Below the pieces are notes generated by a model. That model saw nothing but the letters and a program-made list of their open reading frames with translations. It made no database searches and was not told where the DNA came from. A stretch of DNA of 24,818 nucleotides, taken from Pelargonium cotyledonis (taxonomy: Eukaryota; Streptophyta; Magnoliopsida; Geraniales; Geraniaceae). Made by a program: the position numbers and the translations under genes. The first letter of the stretch is position 1; every line of letters starts with the position of its first letter. The stretch spans positions 1 to 24,818 of the forward strand of contig JAYMTA010000733.1 of NCBI GenBank assembly GCA_036897625.1, in the 5' to 3' direction. Below are positions 1 through 10,087 of this stretch, piece after piece.

Positions 1-30
1 TTAAATGAGGTGTCATCACCTTATTGGTTT

Positions 31-64
31 AACTGATATAACTTTATATCAGTTAACTGATATA
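31..64. repeat. Perfect 10-bp inverted repeat with an extra direct copy
   Basis: The arm AACTGATATA (31-40) pairs perfectly with TATATCAGTT (45-54) across a 4-base loop. The same arm occurs again in direct orientation at 55-64. No function can be assigned. It could be the decayed end of a transposable element cut off by the window edge. Confidence 0.6.
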
Positions 65-1554
65 CATTAAACCCTTTTTTAATTTGTGTGAAAACTTTAA
101 AACTACCATTATTTTGAAAAAAAAAGTAGTAATTATTAGGAGTCAACAAATTTTAAAACTATTAATGAAGAATTAAATATTGCCTCCATGACATAATAAA
201 TGTAATTTTAAATTATTTTCCATACAAATTAAAAAATAATGTTTGTTTCAAAGAAAATGTAAACTAACTCAACTAAACATATTTTAATATAAAATTCATT
301 AAATAGAAGAGTGACTAAGATGTCATCCAAACGCAAAATTATAGCTCAGTAAAGTTAAGTTTTCCCATCCGATGGAATGAACTAAGTTCCAAGAAAATCC
401 GTGGATATCAACATTTAATCTCATAAGCATTTTATCACCTACATCAAATAATTGTGCTCTCACTTTCAGCAAATTTTTGTTAAACTAATGTTGTAAGTTG
501 ACTTTTCTTTATAATCCATTTAATCTAATTTAACAAACAAATCATTACTTCTTAGAATGAAACAAGACCAATTCATGGTTCTTGTGAAGATGAAAATTAG
601 ATTAAAAACATGGAAATTTCATGATAATTAAAACAAACAAATAAAAACCAAAATGATGTTTAGCTATTGCTTTCAAGCAAGAAAGCTAAGGATCAAAAGG
701 TATGTGTAGTAGCATATTCTTATTGAGCATGAGATCATTTCAATATTTTTCTTCTAAATTTAAATAATATTTAATTTCATTTTCAAAACCCCAATAATTG
801 ATGTCATTATTAAATTGTCCCAAACATGGTGGAAATAAAATATTATTTTTCACCACCACCCATATGGAACAAAGCCCTTTAACAGTGGAAAACCAATTTC
901 CAATAATTAGGTTTTTCTTGTCTTGTTTTGTTAAAAAAAAAATATTTTCAAAAAAATATATATCAAATTTGATGTAATATTTAGCAAAATATTAATTAAT
1001 AAATAAATATCCGAGTTGACTCGGATGATAATACAAGCAACCTCTCACATGGTGTAGCCATGATCCATGGGACCCAAAATTAAATTCTTCACCAATTGAT
1101 ACATTATTGGGTGTGAATATAAATATAAAAGCGATATAAATATAAATAATAAATGTTGATTAGAACGAAAAATATAAAAATAGCTTGTATAAGAGGTTTC
1201 GAGATTAAATTTCTAACCAAATAAATACGGGTTGATTTGCATAATCTTGTATGTGACGCCAACTTTAAGTATTAAAACAAATGTATGATATCATATCTAG
1301 TATAACACTATAGTTTAGATTTAATTTTTATTTGAATTGATTATTAATATTATAATTAATTACTTAACGTTCAAGTGTTTGAGTTCTAAGCGTCTCAATT
1401 TAAATTCTCCGTAAAAAAAAAATTCTATATTCTCTCAAACTCTTCCTCAAATCCCGCTTTGTCGCAATTAGTGGCTTCTGCATGAATCACAGTAGATTTT
1501 CTATGTCTCTTTCTTCAGCTCACGTGCAAAACACAACACAATAGTCAGTTCTAG

Positions 1555-2150
1555 GTAAAAATCCACTATGACGACGTCTCTGGGAAGACTTGAATAACGA
1601 AACCAAACCATCGATGACTATATATCCCTATCTCTAACTTACATACAAAACGACAAAATATATCAAATCAAATGCAATAAATTAATTGCCTCTTTGTGCG
1701 TTTCTGTCCACCCGCATAGAGTCAAAGTCACAACAGACTCGCACATTTTCCAACCTATCAACGTACTAATAAAAATTATACCACCCGAATTCAACTAATG
1801 ACTTGTCCAAACGACAAACATTGATTTTTTCACATTTCTCAAGACGTTAACGTACGTAATCTAAGTCGGAATGAGGCAACTACCCAAACAGTTGCAACTC
1901 ATTTCCCTAACTAAACATTGCAACGCCTCCAAGAAGACCGGATAACAAACAGTATAAAACTAACCGACCATATCTCTTTCTTCATATCACATAAAAATAA
2001 TTCGTTTCTCTCTCTCTCAACGTAGGGTCAAAGTCACAACGGACTCGCATATCAACAGACACTGCATAATTTGAATTCAACCGACGAGTTGTACGAACGG
2101 ACAAATATTTACTTTTTACTCAACTCCATTACACAAAAATAGAAACCAAT
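1555..2150. repeat. Diverged ~300-bp tandem duplication upstream of the SAC gene
   Basis: A 23-base stretch at 1721-1743 (beginning GTCAAAGTCACAAC, ending GACTCGCA) recurs with one mismatch at 2027-2049, an offset of 306 bases. Downstream of both copies a weaker match continues: GAATTCAAC, then TTGT and ACGAAC-like words, then ACAAAYATT and a T-rich run. Upstream of both copies the words GAAGAC, AACCATAT-like and TATCTCT also recur in order. I read this as two old copies of one ~300-bp unit. The outer limits are approximate. Confidence 0.6.
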
Positions 2151-2274
2151 TCAATACAAAAGATTTATATTATAAATAGCAATATTAGGCTCCAATTTCT
2201 TGTATTATTGGCATTTTTTCTACTTAAATACATATATACATATATATGTAACAAAAAAAAAAATTCAACAAAAA

Positions 2275-2284
2275 ATATAAAAAG
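2275..2284 (+). promoter_or_regulatory. Candidate TATA box of the SAC phosphatase gene
   Basis: ATATAAAAAG lies about 410 bases before the start codon. It is followed 70-100 bases later by a pyrimidine-rich patch (2348-2372, TTCTCTTCTCTCTCTC-like), which is typical of plant core promoters and leader regions. Transcription would start near 2305-2315, giving a leader of about 385 bases if unspliced. Other TATA-like words lie just upstream at 2231-2250, so the exact choice is uncertain. Confidence 0.4.
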
Positions 2285-2548
2285 CTCAAAGATGCAAAGC
2301 AAAGCCATTTTGTATATTTTCTGTGGACACATTCGCCGGAGCAATACCTTTCTCTTCTCTCTCTCAAAATCTTCAATTCCCAAACCAATCACTCACAAAA
2401 CGGTCCGTTTCGCATCTCAATCTCGCCATTTTCGCAGACCACACAGTCTCTGCGAGCTCCGATTTGGATTGGTTTCTTCGCTTTCTCCTTCGCTGCTGTG
2501 TGTTCATGATTTTCAGCACCTGAAACTTTTGATTTTTGCTCTGTATCT

Positions 2549-2623
2549 ATGGATTGTATGATGTGTGATAGATTTGAGTTTTTGGCGGTTTTGTACGAAA
2601 ATATGCAGTGGACTAGTTTTTGA
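2549..2623 (+). other. Upstream open reading frame in the SAC gene leader
   Basis: An ATG at 2549 opens a 24-codon reading frame ending in TGA at 2621-2623, 73 bases before the main ATG at 2697. A second, 5-codon uORF starts with ATG at 2506 and stops at 2521-2523. If these bases are in the mature leader they would lower or condition translation of the phosphatase. A leader intron could remove them, and neither peptide is recognisable. Confidence 0.4.
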
Positions 2624-2696
2624 GACTCGTGTTTGGTTAGATTTGAATCGGTTGAGCTGAGTTGACCCGGGCTCGAAGCTCGGGATCTCAATTTCC

Positions 2697-5600
2697 ATGG
2701 CGTCGGAGAAGGAGAAGGAGAAGGAGCTCAGGAACTGGATTGACGAGCAGTCTGATCTCAGTTCGTGTTACTTGCAGAAGTTCAGGCTCTACGAGACTCG
2801 CTCGGTATATTTCTATTTATGTTTCGCTCTGTTTTTGTATAATTTGCTTGCAATTTTAGCTTTAGTTTGTTAGTGTCGCAGGTTTGGTTCAGCAGCTGCT
2901 GCGGTTTTGAATTGATCAGTTTTGATTTGATTTGCTACAGTGTGTTTCTTGAATTGATATTTGATAATAAAGTTTGGCTGTTTTAGTTAGGTTTGGCTTC
3001 AGTTTGAATAGCCGGCTGATTCAGTTGTTGTGGTTTTGAATTGATTTGCCAGTGTTTTTCTTGAAGGTTGCTGTGTTTGTGCATTGATATTTGATTGTAA
3101 AGTTTGTTTTTTCGTTAGGTTTGGCTTCAGTTTGAATTGCTTGTTACCGATTCTTCGAGCTTTGCCTAACTTTGATACTTTGTTTTGGTTTCAAATTAAT
3201 CAGATTTGATTTGCTACCGTGGTTTCTTGAATTTTGATGTGTTTTTTGGTTTTTGTGCATTTATATTTGATGGTAAAGTTTGGTCGATTTAGTCATGGTT
3301 TGGCTTCAGTTATACCTTGTTTGTTACCGGTTTCTTTGAGCTTGGCCTAACTGTGATGTATTCGTATACGCTGCTGATTTGCTTGCTTATACTCCTTGTT
3401 TTATGCAAATGCAACAGAACTTTTATATGATTGGAAGAGACAAAAATAGAACTTTTTGGAGGGTGTTAAAGATTGACCGATTAGAGCCTTCTGAATTGAA
3501 CATTCTTGAAGATTCCACAAATTACTCAGAAGTTGAATGTTGCGACCTGCTGAAACGGATACATGAAGGGAACAGGTCTACGGGTGGACTTAAATTCGTC
3601 ACCACTTGTTATGGAATCATTGGTATTTTTTTGTTCCGATGCCCTTCTGCTCTGTGCTTATTTGTTTTGCCTCATAACTAATGAAGTTTTCTCCTCATTT
3701 TAGGGTTCATCAAATTCTTGGGACCTTATTATATGCTGCTTATAACAAAAAGAAGGAAGATTGGTGCAATTTGTGGCCACACAATATATGCTATTACCAA
3801 AAGCGAGATGATTCCAATTCCGAATTCAGCCGTCCGATCCAATATGGCTAATTCTAAGAATGAGAACAGGTCTTTTGTCCATTCTGCATGTAAATGTAAT
3901 ATGTCCTTGGTACTTCTAAGGGGACCTAAGAGATTAGAGTTACATTGTGTGTATGTATTTAGAAGAGACACGTGTTATAGTGTGGTTGCTCAACTTGATT
4001 TCAGTTACTTGCGTAGTTTGCCATTCTCTTTTAATAGTAGACAGTTTCTTCGTCACCTTGGTAACCTCTGTACTAGTTTTGTTAATAAATCCTTCGAAGT
4101 TATATCCGTAATGTGCCTTCTGTCCTTTAAAGTAGTCACACTCTGTGCTGGTATTTTTAGCTCATTCTGCAGATGGATTATTAGTTCATAATTTTCAATT
4201 GAAATAGTTGTAAATACATGTGGTTTATAATGTTTCATAGGGCTATGGCCAGTTCATTTCGTGCAAATTTACAGGAGCAAACTTCATTGATGTTGTGATG
4301 TAAATATAACATATTTATTGAGGCAAGGTATCATCAGGGTTCAGTGGAAAAGTCGTTTCTTTTCTTATTTATGTCTTAGTTTTTCTTGTTTAATTTGTAG
4401 TTATGAAAGTTACTTCATCGTCATTTCTTTCTTTTAATGATATTTTTATGCATGTAATAATGTATTGTGCCTTTCTTTTTTTGTTTCATTGTTGTAAGCA
4501 TAGATACAAGAAGCTCCTATGCACAGTGGATCTTACAAAGGACTTCTTCTTCAGCTACTCGTACAACATCATGCACAGTCTTCAGAAGAACATATGTAAA
4601 TATGAGGCAGGGCAATTCCACTATGAAACAATGTTTGTTTGGAATGAGTACCTAACTCGTGGGATCCGCAATAACCTCAAAAACACTCTGTGGACAGTTG
4701 CATTAGTGTATGGCTTCTTTAAACAGGTTTGATTTTTTTTTTTCCTTCCCCTTAAGTGATTACTTCCTGTTCTGAAAAGCTTCAGATATGCATGTTTGAG
4801 GTTAATTTATTCAACTTTTATGTTTGTTGTAAATAAATTCACGACCTCGGCTGTTATGCCACAACTTTTCATTGGTGCATGTTTCTTTGTATTTTTCTAC
4901 TTCATTTTTTGAACTTCAATTTTGCAAATTTTGATGTAACATGTGGTTTCCTGCTTTTCCATGTAGGTCAAACTCTCGGTATCTGACAGGGATTTCAAAT
5001 TAACCCTCATTGCCAGGCGCTCACGGCATTATGCAGGCACCAGGTTTGGACTAAAGAACAAGCTAGTGTTGATATACAATTTTAATGGTTTAGAGCTACA
5101 TTGTTATGAATGTCTGTTTTTGAATGCAGGAGTGCTAGATATCTATTTGTTTTTTTCCCTATCATGTTCGATAAGCCTTTTTCCTGTACCTGTTCTCTTT
5201 TTTGACCCCTTGTAGATGCTACCAGATCCTATTTTTGACCCCTTGTCCTAGAGAATGATTATCATGCTAGTATTTTCGTTTGTTTTATTCATGTTTAGTT
5301 GTTTACACTAACATGCTTAACAACGATGGATTGTACCCCTATCTTGTTGAGGTATCTATTTCTCGGTGGAATGTAAAGCAACATGAATCTCACTTTGCCC
5401 TTTGTTTTCTTCTTTAGATACTTAAAGCGAGGTGTAAATGAAAAGGGTAGAGTGGCTAATGATGTCGAAACAGAGCAGATTGTATTTGAAGATGTTCCTG
5501 AAGGATGCCCAATGCAAATAAGTTCGGTTGTACAAAACCGGGGTTCTATTCCACTTTTCTGGTCACAGGAAACCTCAAGACTGAATATCAAACCCGACAT

Positions 5601-8600
5601 TATATGTACGACTTAAGCAAACAATGTTATATTCTCAGTGATAATTTCTCACATGCTTTATTGACTTACTTTTCTACTTACAGTATCAAATAAGGACCAA
5701 AATTATGAAGCTACGAGACTTCATTTTGAAAATCTTGCCAAGAGATATGGAAATCCAATAATCATTTTAAATTTGATCAAGGTAGCTTTCTTATTCATTA
5801 TATCTGTCTGTCTGCATATTGTTCATATTCTCTCGTATCATATCTGAATCTCTAGTGCGTTTTTTTTCTCCCCTGTTCTGTTATGATGCTGATTGAAAAC
5901 AGACATTTGAGCACAAGCCTCGGGAAACCATTCTCCGTGCCGAGTTTGCGAATGCTATCAGATATATCAACAAGAATTTAACCGAGGACAATCGTTTAAG
6001 GTTCCTTCACTGGGATCTAAACAAGCATTCTAAGAAGTACTTCAGCTTATCCTATCTTGCATGACCGTTACTTTTCTCTTTAATTAAAGCAGGACTAATG
6101 TAAATAAAACATGCTTCTTTTTCAGCAGAGCTGCCAATGTATTGGCACTACTAGGCAAAGTGGCGGAGTATGCATTGAACTTGACTGGTGTATTTTATTG
6201 TCAAGTAAAACCTAATTTCAGGCCTGACGGATTGGAAAATTTGCCCCATCTCGAGTAAGTTTTACATAAAAGCTGTCATTTATTTCTATGACTTGGCATT
6301 CCTTAACTTTTTCCAATTGTCTGGTTTGACATTACACATGACTTTTATCTATGTCAAATCTGTTTGATTCGATTTATCTGTTGCGTTACGGTCTAGAAGT
6401 GGCGCAAGTGCTCCATAAGTAACTATCCGCTTAGTGGTCTATATGTTGTGATGATGTGCTATCTTCTCTACATAAGTATTTTCTTACAATGCCCGAATTT
6501 GAAATGTGGTACAGGACAGTGGATAGTGGTGATGACTCTCTATCAACTCATACTAATAAAGGGGATGATACTGATAATATCGTTTTGGAGGTTAGCAATT
6601 GTAGCAATGACAAACACAATGTCAAGCCCCCGACGTTTCAAAATGGAGTCCTTAGGACAAACTGCATAGATTGTTTGGATCGAACAAATGTTGCTCAATA
6701 CGCTTATGGGCTTGTTGCCCTTGGACGCCAGCTATATGATTTAGGATTTACTGAGTCCCCAAAAATTGATCTTAATGACCCTCTGGCCGAGGAACTGATG
6801 AAAGTGTATGAGACAATGGGTGACACACTTGCACTACAATATGGTGGGTCTGCTGCACATAACAAGGTAACTCCTTTAATGGTGGTTTCAAAAGTGTTTA
6901 TAATTTTCTGAAATATTAGATATGAATCAGATTGAATATAAAGTTCCTAACATTTATTTAAAGGAGAAATAAAAAATGCATGATATAGATTTTAAAACTC
7001 TCAGAGAACTTGAAATATCTTATATTCTTTGCTTCATGGTTTGAGTGCTTCTCTTATGCTAGTACTTACAATACAAAGCATCTTCTCATCATCTTGCACT
7101 GGTAAAAATAGATATTTTCCCAAAGAAGAGGTCAGTGGAAAGCAGCTACTCAGTCGCAGGAGTTCTTCCGAACGCTACAACGTTACTATAGTAATGCCTA
7201 TATGGATGCTGAGAAACAAGATGCTATAAATATGTAAGTCACATTAAGCCTTGCTCTTGCTATAGCCTTTGATTTATCTTAGAAAGTTCAAGGAATGTGC
7301 AAACGTCACGCTTCTTGGATTCAGCGGATACAAATGGGAGAGGGATCTATCTAATGTAATAATATTTGAGCAGGTTCTTGGGGCACTTTCAGCCACAACA
7401 GGGTAAACCAGCACTCTGGGAATTGGATTCTGACCAACACTATAATGTTGGGAGGCGTGGTCCTGCTTTTGTTGATCAGGATGGCAGGTATAAAGAGTTG
7501 CTTTTGGAATTCATGAAACTCCATCTTCCCAAATTTTATCTTTATTTTTTGCATGACCATATATTTTCAACAAAAGAAGTGGGAACAAAATATATCATTT
7601 GAATTGCTTCCTAAAGGTAAAAAAATTTGTCAACAACATTCTCAAATAGCGTTTGGATTAAAGAAAATAATTGGAATGAGAATGAGAATTTGAATGAGAT
7701 TCCCATTCCAAAGCCATTCTCATGGACAAAAGTCTTAACATGATAAATGGAAATCTCATTCCCATTCCCTAACAAAAAATTATATTCCAAACGCTATTTC
7801 CCAATGATATGTGTTAAAGAGTATAAAACTATTATTGAGCCTTCAACTATCAACTTAAGCTTTTAGTTGAGATGGTTCTCTACATGGTATCAGAGATTTG
7901 GTGACGAAAGGTCCCAGGTTCGAGTCTCAGCGTCACCCATATTAAATTCCAGCACAAGGCAAGAGGTGGACCTGTGCATGGGCCACGTGCAAAGCAAAAA
8001 TGGGCTTGCACGTGAGGGGCTTGTTAGAGTATAGAACTAATTTGAGCCTTCAACTATCAGCTCAATCTTTTAGTTGAGATGGTTCACTACAATATGTAGG
8101 AAGGAGTCCCTTGTTTGGTAGTAATAGTCACCTCTGCTTTACATTTGTTGGTTTAGTCTCATATTGTCACCTCTACTTAATTTTTTTATGACAACTTTAA
8201 TCCTCATGTTGTACTTGAAAAAATTCACTACCATTTCCTTTAGATCCAATCTTTTAGGATTTGTTATTTAAGTTCTCTAAAAATTATTCTAAAAATTTAA
8301 ACTTTATATGTGGGCATTGTTTATACTTGCTTGTATGTGCATATATGGGAGTCATATCAGTACAGAATAACCATGTCGATATGATGATTGCTCTTGATTG
8401 TTGTTAACTGTGGTTTCTTTCACAAGAAAAGTCACAAAGACACCATTTTCCCCAATCATGTGTAGGTCATTTTTCAAAAGATCACTATCAGATGGCAATA
8501 TTCTTTGTGAGGACGACTCTCCTATAGCATCAGCACGCGCAGGATGCAACGATTTGTTGGAAAAATCTCAAGGAGTTAACAAAGGTCTCTCAGAGTCCAC

Positions 8601-10087
8601 GCCCGAAATGTCAACCTGTGAAAGTGATTTCTCATTTTCTAGGTATGCTTGAGATTCATCTCCAATACATGACCAATTAACAAGCTTTTACTCCTAGTTA
8701 GCCTTTCATTAATGTGTGCTTATGTAGGTAGATAAATAGAATGTTTTCCTTGGTTCTAAGGTGTGTAGTTCAACGGTCTCCTTAATTTGGCTTTAATTTG
8801 TTTAGCATGTTTGTGAAAGAAGTCGGAGAGAGAGAGAGGGAAGGTGGGATTTTGGGAATGTTAATTTTCCCTTTCGTGCGGGATTCTAAAACCCATGGGA
8901 GAGGTGGGTTTTTGGATTGCCCTCCCGTTTTCCCTAGGGGGTGGGGGAGTGGGGGGAGTTATGACAATTAGTAAAATTGAAACCATTAAATGCGTTCATT
9001 GGTCATTCAATTGAGCATATGGACCTTCGTTTGTAGTTGAATTAACCGTATGCTTACCATCTTTTTGTAGGTATACTCCTATGTCCGGCAGACAGCTCTT
9101 TAGAGATAGACAACCTGACCAATGTCTTGAAAAGGATCACTTTTGTTTCGATGGGCACGGTGTTGATTGTAACTGCTCAAATTTTCTTGATGTGGACTGG
9201 CTTTCTTCATCTGGAAATTCCTGTGAAGAAGAAGCGTACGAGAGGTAAATTCTTTCTTTTCATTTACAGTTTCTTAATGGTGAAGGTTTTTGTTATAGTT
9301 AGAATATGGTCTATGAATGTTTTTTTTCCTTTTTTGAGTTTAATCTCCGATTCACCATTATTTCTCGTTTTTCTTTCTGCTTGCATGTCTCGGGATCTTC
9401 TACAATCTCTAATATAATTACTTTTTCAGTTACAGTTTATAATTTGAGTACTATCATAAGAGCATTACAACAGATTTAGAGTCATGCGTAGAATACAAGC
9501 CGGCACATCTTTAGTTCCTGACTTTTACAAAAATCCTTTTACTTTCTGAGATGCATAACATCATCTCCGATTTATTTGGTCCAGGTCTTTGATCACCTTA
9601 TCATCTGAAAATGTCATCAATAGCTTGAAAATAGAAGCATCCACCTCTACAAGTGAGTCGGGATCCAGCATGAAGGTTAGTGTTCTATCCCTACCTCGGT
9701 TTATGAATAAGTGTCGTTTTAGAAATAAATAAATAAAAACATCATTTTACATTTCAATGTGAAAATGCATAATGCTTTCCAATTATACCCCTTCTACCAT
9801 TTCCTAGTTAGCAAAAGAGGAATGATTAGGAGAGTAATGTTAGTAAGGTCATTTCACACAATTTCTTAATTTATGTGAGTAACCTTAATATGACACTTAT
9901 TCGGAAACAGCGCCAATATATTCTTATCGCTGACATTGTTCGGGAGTCAGGAACTTTTTAGTGCTGATCTTCATTATCCTCTGTGTAGGGACGTGAGCAA
10001 ACTGGAACCGAGCTCACTTGTGACCCAGTTGAGTTCTCCAACCGCTTCGCTCACTGGGTGACTCATGGAGAGATGTTATTCCCATGA
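2697..10087 (+). CDS. SAC: SAC-domain phosphoinositide phosphatase (SAC2-SAC5 type), 16 exons, 817 aa
   Basis: Exons: 2697-2804, 3418-3622, 3704-3869, 4504-4726, 4967-5043, 5418-5605, 5684-5781, 5903-6036, 6129-6254 (6126 possible), 6515-6866, 7112-7233, 7374-7487, 8466-8642, 9071-9244, 9585-9675, 9989-10087. All introns are GT-AG and all phases join. The product removes phosphate from phosphoinositides. Plant homologues in this clade act on endomembranes and the vacuole and are linked to PI(3,5)P2 turnover. The N-terminal part carries [11 protein letters not shown] (26-36), [10 protein letters not shown] (37-46) and [13 protein letters not shown] (93-105). The catalytic P-loop CX5R is CIDCLDR at residues 492-498, in the context [19 protein letters not shown]. 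After about residue 640 follows a Ser- and acid-rich tail ending [13 protein letters not shown], a conserved end in this clade. No transmembrane segment is seen, unlike the SAC6-8 group. At 817 residues it matches the roughly 800-aa SAC2-SAC5 proteins. Which of these it is cannot be settled by reading. Confidence 0.95.
2880..3345. repeat. Degenerate tandem repeat filling SAC intron 1
   Basis: Intron 1 (2805-3417) contains at least three diverged units. The marker GTTTGGCTTCAGTTTGAAT is at 2991-3009 and 3119-3137, and a shortened form GTTTGGCTTCAGTT is near 3299. Each marker is preceded by TATTTGAT-TAAAGTTTG words and, in several units, followed by TTGTTACCG, TTTGAGCTTGGCCTAACT-like words and GGTTTTGAATTGAT. 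Unit length is about 128 then 180 bases. The repeat lies wholly inside the intron and does not touch coding sequence. Confidence 0.7.
7644..7799. mobile_element. MITE-like inverted-repeat element in SAC intron 12
   Basis: The ends AAATAGCGTTTGGA (7644-7657) and its complement ending CGCTATTT (7799) form terminal inverted repeats. Inside are many GGAATGAGAAT-type words on both strands, so nearly the whole ~156 bases could fold back. No coding capacity exists, so this is a non-autonomous element. A clear target-site duplication is not visible, so the superfamily (hAT-like is my guess) is not established. It ends 8 bases before the TSD of the neighbouring TRIM element. Confidence 0.65.
7812..8091 (+). 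mobile_element. Complete TRIM/SMART-type miniature LTR retrotransposon, 280 bp
   Basis: The 5' LTR at 7812-7884 (73 bp) and 3' LTR at 8022-8091 (70 bp) both begin TGTTA and end TACA. They share long blocks such as GAGCCTTCAACTATCA and CTTTTAGTTGAGATGGTTC. Directly after the 5' LTR is TGGTATCAGAG (7885-7895), the classic primer-binding site for initiator tRNA-Met. A purine-rich GTGAGGGG at 8012-8019 sits just before the 3' LTR. A 5-bp target-site duplication ATATG flanks the element (7807-7811 and 8092-8096). There is no gag or pol. The LTRs differ at roughly a sixth of positions by eye, so the insertion is old. It sits in SAC intron 12 in the sense orientation. Confidence 0.9.
9686..9920. mobile_element. 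Stowaway-like MITE, copy A, in SAC intron 15
   Basis: The left end reads TCGGTTTATGAATAAGTGTC (from 9696) and the right end is ACACTTATTCGGAAACAG (about 9893-9910), an imperfect terminal inverted repeat. The outermost bases resemble the CTCCCTCCGT ends of plant Stowaway (Tc1/mariner) MITEs and start next to TA. The interior is AT-rich and non-coding. A second copy lies in SWA2 intron 12 (19693-19970) with the same order of internal words. Exact ends are uncertain because the termini have decayed. Confidence 0.65.

Larger units (their letters stand above)
1..2160. other. AT-rich intergenic region, no gene seen
   Basis: I see no credible coding exon here: every frame is broken by frequent stops and there is no recognisable protein. 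The stretch is strongly AT-rich. Visible structures are a perfect inverted repeat near its start (31-54), a G-box CACGTG at 1521-1526, and a diverged tandem duplication at about 1555-2150, each listed separately. The last several hundred bases are presumably the distal promoter of the SAC phosphatase gene that starts at 2697. Confidence 0.6.

Noticed and set aside
3718..4191. A 157-residue open frame continuing past SAC exon 3
   Set aside because: Only 3704-3869 encodes conserved SAC sequence. After AACAG/GTCTTT the frame becomes unlike any SAC protein, and the next exon at 4504 restores it in phase.
7885..7927. A tRNA gene, suggested by GGTTCGAGTCT
   Set aside because: There is no A box, anticodon stem or acceptor stem. 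The motif lies inside the TRIM element just after its primer-binding site.
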